Assembly: GCF_001428045.1 (NCBI RefSeq)
Contig: NZ_LMSD01000023.1
Location: forward strand, 558,001 to 622,000
DNA: 64,000 nucleotides
Reading direction: 5' to 3'
Source of the DNA: Paenibacillus sp. Soil750
GTDB taxonomy: Bacteria > Bacillota > Bacilli > Paenibacillales > NBRC-103111
Shown here: positions 61,785 through 64,000 of the stretch, in pieces
Position numbering within the stretch: position 1 is the first letter of the stretch
How the letters are laid out: every line of letters starts with the position of its first letter
Translations under genes and position numbers: made by a program
The notes under the pieces: generated by a model
Databases searched by the model: none
What the model was told of the DNA's origin: nothing
The model's input: the letters and a program-made list of their open reading frames with translations, nothing else

Positions 61785-62615
61785 ATGCCGAATAAAAAGT
61801 CACCGCTTTGGGGGGGACATGTGTTTCTTTGGATATTAACCTTGTTCTTCCTCTGGCCCTTCTATTGGATGGTTAGCGGATCACTCAAGAACCTCAAGGT
61901 TGCTTTGCAAATACCGCCGGAATGGGTGCCAGTCCACCCGACATTTCATAACTATACGTCTTTGGTCACGAACAATCCGGTGTTCACTTGGTTTTATAAC
62001 AGTATGTTCATCTCGTTGGTTGCCACCGTACTTGTCATCGCGGCCAGCTCGTTGTCAGCCTATGCGCTAGCCAAAATTCCATTTATGGGATCCAAACTGT
62101 TGTTCACTGTGATGATTGCTGCCATGACAATCCCGCATACAGTCTTATTTATTCCGCTTTTTCAGCTGCTGAATGATCTAGGTCTTATTAATACCAAATG
62201 GGGGGTGCTGCTTCCCGTTGTGGGTTGGCCTTTCGGTGTGTTCCTGTTAAAACAATTTATGGCTTCACTGCCAAGTGAATTAGTGGAAGCTGCCAAAATC
62301 GATGGATGTGGGGAATGGCAAATATTTCGTCGCATCATCCTGCCGCTTGCCAAACCTGGCATCGGTGTATTGGCCATCTTTACGTTCGTCAATACGTGGA
62401 ATGACTATGTGTGGCAAGTGATTGTGCTAAACGGAGAAAAGATGTTCACTTTACCGGTGGGTATTAAAGTTGCCCAGAAAATATCTGAATTGGAAACGAA
62501 CTACGGCGTTGCCATGGCGGGTGCCATGCTCGCGACACTTCCCGTGCTGATCATTTTTCTATACTTTCAGAAATACTTTACCGAAGGCATTACGGTAGGT
62601 GCATTGAAAGGTTGA
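61785..62615 (+). CDS. Sugar ABC transporter permease, UgpE/MalG type
   Basis: 276 residues from ATG 61785, 8 bases after GGAGG; the GTG at 61770 overlaps that site. Six transmembrane helices; the EAA loop is LVEAAKIDGCGEWQIFRRIILPLAKP and the C-terminus YFQKYFTEGITVGALKG is typical of UgpE-like proteins. It lies 17 bases after its partner permease, so they are co-transcribed. Confidence 0.92.
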   Translation: MPNKKSPLWGGHVFLWILTLFFLWPFYWMVSGSLKNLKVALQIPPEWVPVHPTFHNYTSLVTNNPVFTWFYNSMFISLVATVLVIAASSLSAYALAKIPFMGSKLLFTVMIAAMTIPHTVLFIPLFQLLNDLGLINTKWGVLLPVVGWPFGVFLLKQFMASLPSELVEAAKIDGCGEWQIFRRIILPLAKPGIGVLAIFTFVNTWNDYVWQVIVLNGEKMFTLPVGIKVAQKISELETNYGVAMAGAMLATLPVLIIFLYFQKYFTEGITVGALKG

Positions 62616-62654
62616 TGGGGCTTGGAAAAGAGGAGGGGAAGGAGAGGGACTTGC

Positions 62655-63674
62655 ATGTATCACGCAGCCATTATCGGACTTGGCAAGATCGGCTTAACCT
62701 TTGATATCCCCTATAAGGGAAGAGTTAATAGCCACGCCATGGCCTACCACTTGCATCCTGATGTGGCCTTGGTTGCAGCGGTCGGCAGACGGCAAGAACA
62801 GGCAGATCAGCTGGCAATGATCGCGCCAGAGGCAGCATACTATGGGGATCAGGCGTTGTCAACCATGCTGAAGAGTCATCAGATCGATATCATCAGTATT
62901 TGCACACCGCCGACGATTCGATATGGGCTGCTTCAAACGGTGCTGGAGCAATCCACTGCAAGGCTTATCTTTCTAGAAAAGCCTGTTGCTAGCGGTATAG
63001 AGGAAGCAGAGCGTATCGTCGCGCTATGCAAGAAGCATACCGAACGAACGGTCGTCGTCAACTTATCACGCAGATGGAGTGAGGGGGCGATGCAGATCCG
63101 TGCGGCGGTCCGGAACGAGACGTATGGAAAGTTGAAGAAAATTCACTTGCGTTATAGTCGTGGCATTTACAACACGGGCTCCCATTTATTCGATTTGGTG
63201 CGTTATGTGGCAGGATCGATTGAGCAAGTGACAGTTGTAGAACGGGTTCCCACCAACTTAGATGCTATCGAGGATTGGACATATTCCTTCTTGTTTACAG
63301 CGGAAAATAACGATGTAACTGGTTATGCGGAGGCTTTTGATGATCGTCATTATAACCTTTTTGAGTTAGATCTGTACTTCGATCGCGGTGTAATCGAAAT
63401 GCTGCAAGGCGGGGACGTAATCCGCTATTATGGGACCGAGCCGCATCCCCTGCAAGCTGGCATGCGGAACTTGGTCCTCGAACGAGATGAGCAAGATGTG
63501 CTCGGCAAATCCAGCAACATGGGGAATGCGATCGCTCACCTTGTTCACATGCTGGAAGCCGGCGTGGAGCCCTTATGCTCGTTGGCTGATGGCATTTACC
63601 CGCTTTATGTGGCGGAAGCGTTGAACCAGTCTTATGCAAGAGGTGGTACCTCCGAGCAAGTGAATTTGAAATGA
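62655..63674 (+). CDS. Gfo/Idh/MocA-family oxidoreductase
   Basis: About 339 residues from ATG 62655 after GGAGAGG; the in-frame start at 62622 adds only a basic leader. Canonical Rossmann loop AIIGLGKIG at residues 5-13, SICTPPTIR after beta-4, FLEKPVA (EKP motif) near residue 105, and a C-terminal domain with YNTGSHLFDLVRY, whose His/Asp are in the catalytic position of the family. It probably oxidises a sugar or cyclitol brought in by the importer, with which it is transcribed (39-base gap). Confidence 0.88.
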   Translation: MYHAAIIGLGKIGLTFDIPYKGRVNSHAMAYHLHPDVALVAAVGRRQEQADQLAMIAPEAAYYGDQALSTMLKSHQIDIISICTPPTIRYGLLQTVLEQSTARLIFLEKPVASGIEEAERIVALCKKHTERTVVVNLSRRWSEGAMQIRAAVRNETYGKLKKIHLRYSRGIYNTGSHLFDLVRYVAGSIEQVTVVERVPTNLDAIEDWTYSFLFTAENNDVTGYAEAFDDRHYNLFELDLYFDRGVIEMLQGGDVIRYYGTEPHPLQAGMRNLVLERDEQDVLGKSSNMGNAIAHLVHMLEAGVEPLCSLADGIYPLYVAEALNQSYARGGTSEQVNLK

Positions 63675-63716
63675 AAGTCGGATAGTCAATTCGATCTTGA
63701 GTGAAGGAGATTGATG

Positions 63717-64000
63717 ATGGAGTTGAACAAACTAACGACGGAGCAGCAACAATTTTATGAGGATCATGGTTACTTATTAGGTTTGCCTGTCATATTTCCT
63801 GGAGAAGAAGCGAAACAATTACAAAAGGGCTATGAACAGCTCATTTCTTTCTTGCAGGATGATGAGAATCCTTCGGACATTATGGGCTGGCATAAGACGA
63901 GCCGATGGCTATATGACATCTGTACGAATCCGCAAATTCTCAATTACGTTGAGGGTGTGTTGGGCAATGATTTTTACTTAGCGGCAAGCGAGTTTATTAC
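63717..64000 (+). CDS. Phytanoyl-CoA dioxygenase (PhyH)-like protein, cut by window end
   Basis: The frame from ATG 63717 (AAGGAGA 6 bases upstream) is open to the last base: 94 residues beginning MELNKLTTEQQQFYEDHGYLL. TEQQQFYEDHGYLLG followed by a helix and GWHKTSRWLYDICTNPQILNYVEGVLGND fits the N-terminal part of PhyH-like Fe(II)/2-oxoglutarate oxygenases; the iron ligands would lie downstream, outside the window. It is 42 bases after the Gfo/Idh/MocA gene and probably in the same transcript. Such enzymes hydroxylate small molecules, but nothing here identifies the substrate. Confidence 0.7.
   Translation, partial: MELNKLTTEQQQFYEDHGYLLGLPVIFPGEEAKQLQKGYEQLISFLQDDENPSDIMGWHKTSRWLYDICTNPQILNYVEGVLGNDFYLAASEFI

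Overview
The window looks like chromosome of a Paenibacillus-type Gram-positive bacterium. The signs are an S-layer-homology surface protein, strong AGGAGG-type ribosome sites with frequent TTG/GTG starts, lipoprotein solute-binding proteins, and several LplB/YtcP-type sugar ABC importers that lack their own ATPase and sit beside AraC-type regulators. I see no rRNA, tRNA, CRISPR array, intact insertion sequence or replication origin.

Layout. 1-4115: 3' part of a large FnIII/LamG-like/SLH surface protein. 4191-5852: a decayed patch with fragments of a P-loop kinase and a HAD phosphatase around an intact Nudix gene and a small membrane protein. 5906-8617 (minus): a GH63/trehalase-like glycosidase, divergent from an AraC regulator broken by a frameshift. 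9758-16845: importer A (two permeases, lipoprotein) with a YesN/YesM-type two-component pair. 16944-22659: small genes (DinB-like, zinc phospholipase C-like, NAT_N/GNAT_C-like, GrpB, a WYL regulator divergent from an SDR) and a 51-bp-period repeat. 22807-26301 (minus): importer B, divergent from a membrane-bound AraC regulator. 28848-32351: two further AraC regulators, a pentapeptide-repeat protein and an aldo/keto reductase. 32531-45179: polysaccharide-utilisation-type locus C (membrane AraC regulator, lipoprotein, two permeases, GH95-like enzyme, secreted multidomain CBM32 protein).

45732-56566 is the most interesting part: an eleven-gene catabolic cluster with two near-identical palindromes (AAATGAAACC-WW-GGTTTTATTT) placed at the start sites of its two promoters. 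It encodes a NagA-like deacetylase, a D-threonine aldolase/D-serine dehydratase-like PLP enzyme, RidA, an MlrC-type M81 hydrolase, a class-III aminotransferase, three SDRs, a Gfo/Idh/MocA oxidoreductase, an HpcH/HpaI aldolase and an IclR regulator. The palindromes resemble KdgR (IclR family) boxes. I infer a pathway that deacylates an amino-sugar acid, dehydrates/deaminates it to a 2-keto-3-deoxy acid with RidA clearing the imine, and splits it by retro-aldol cleavage to pyruvate, with the IclR protein sensing a pathway acid. This is a hypothesis, not a demonstrated function.

56676-64000: a membrane AraC regulator, a CUT1-type importer (lipoprotein, two permeases), a second Gfo/Idh/MocA protein and the start of a phytanoyl-CoA dioxygenase-like gene cut by the window end. 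This importer is a plausible supplier for the neighbouring pathway. Stem-loops between the binding-protein and permease genes in two importers suggest that the binding protein is made in excess.
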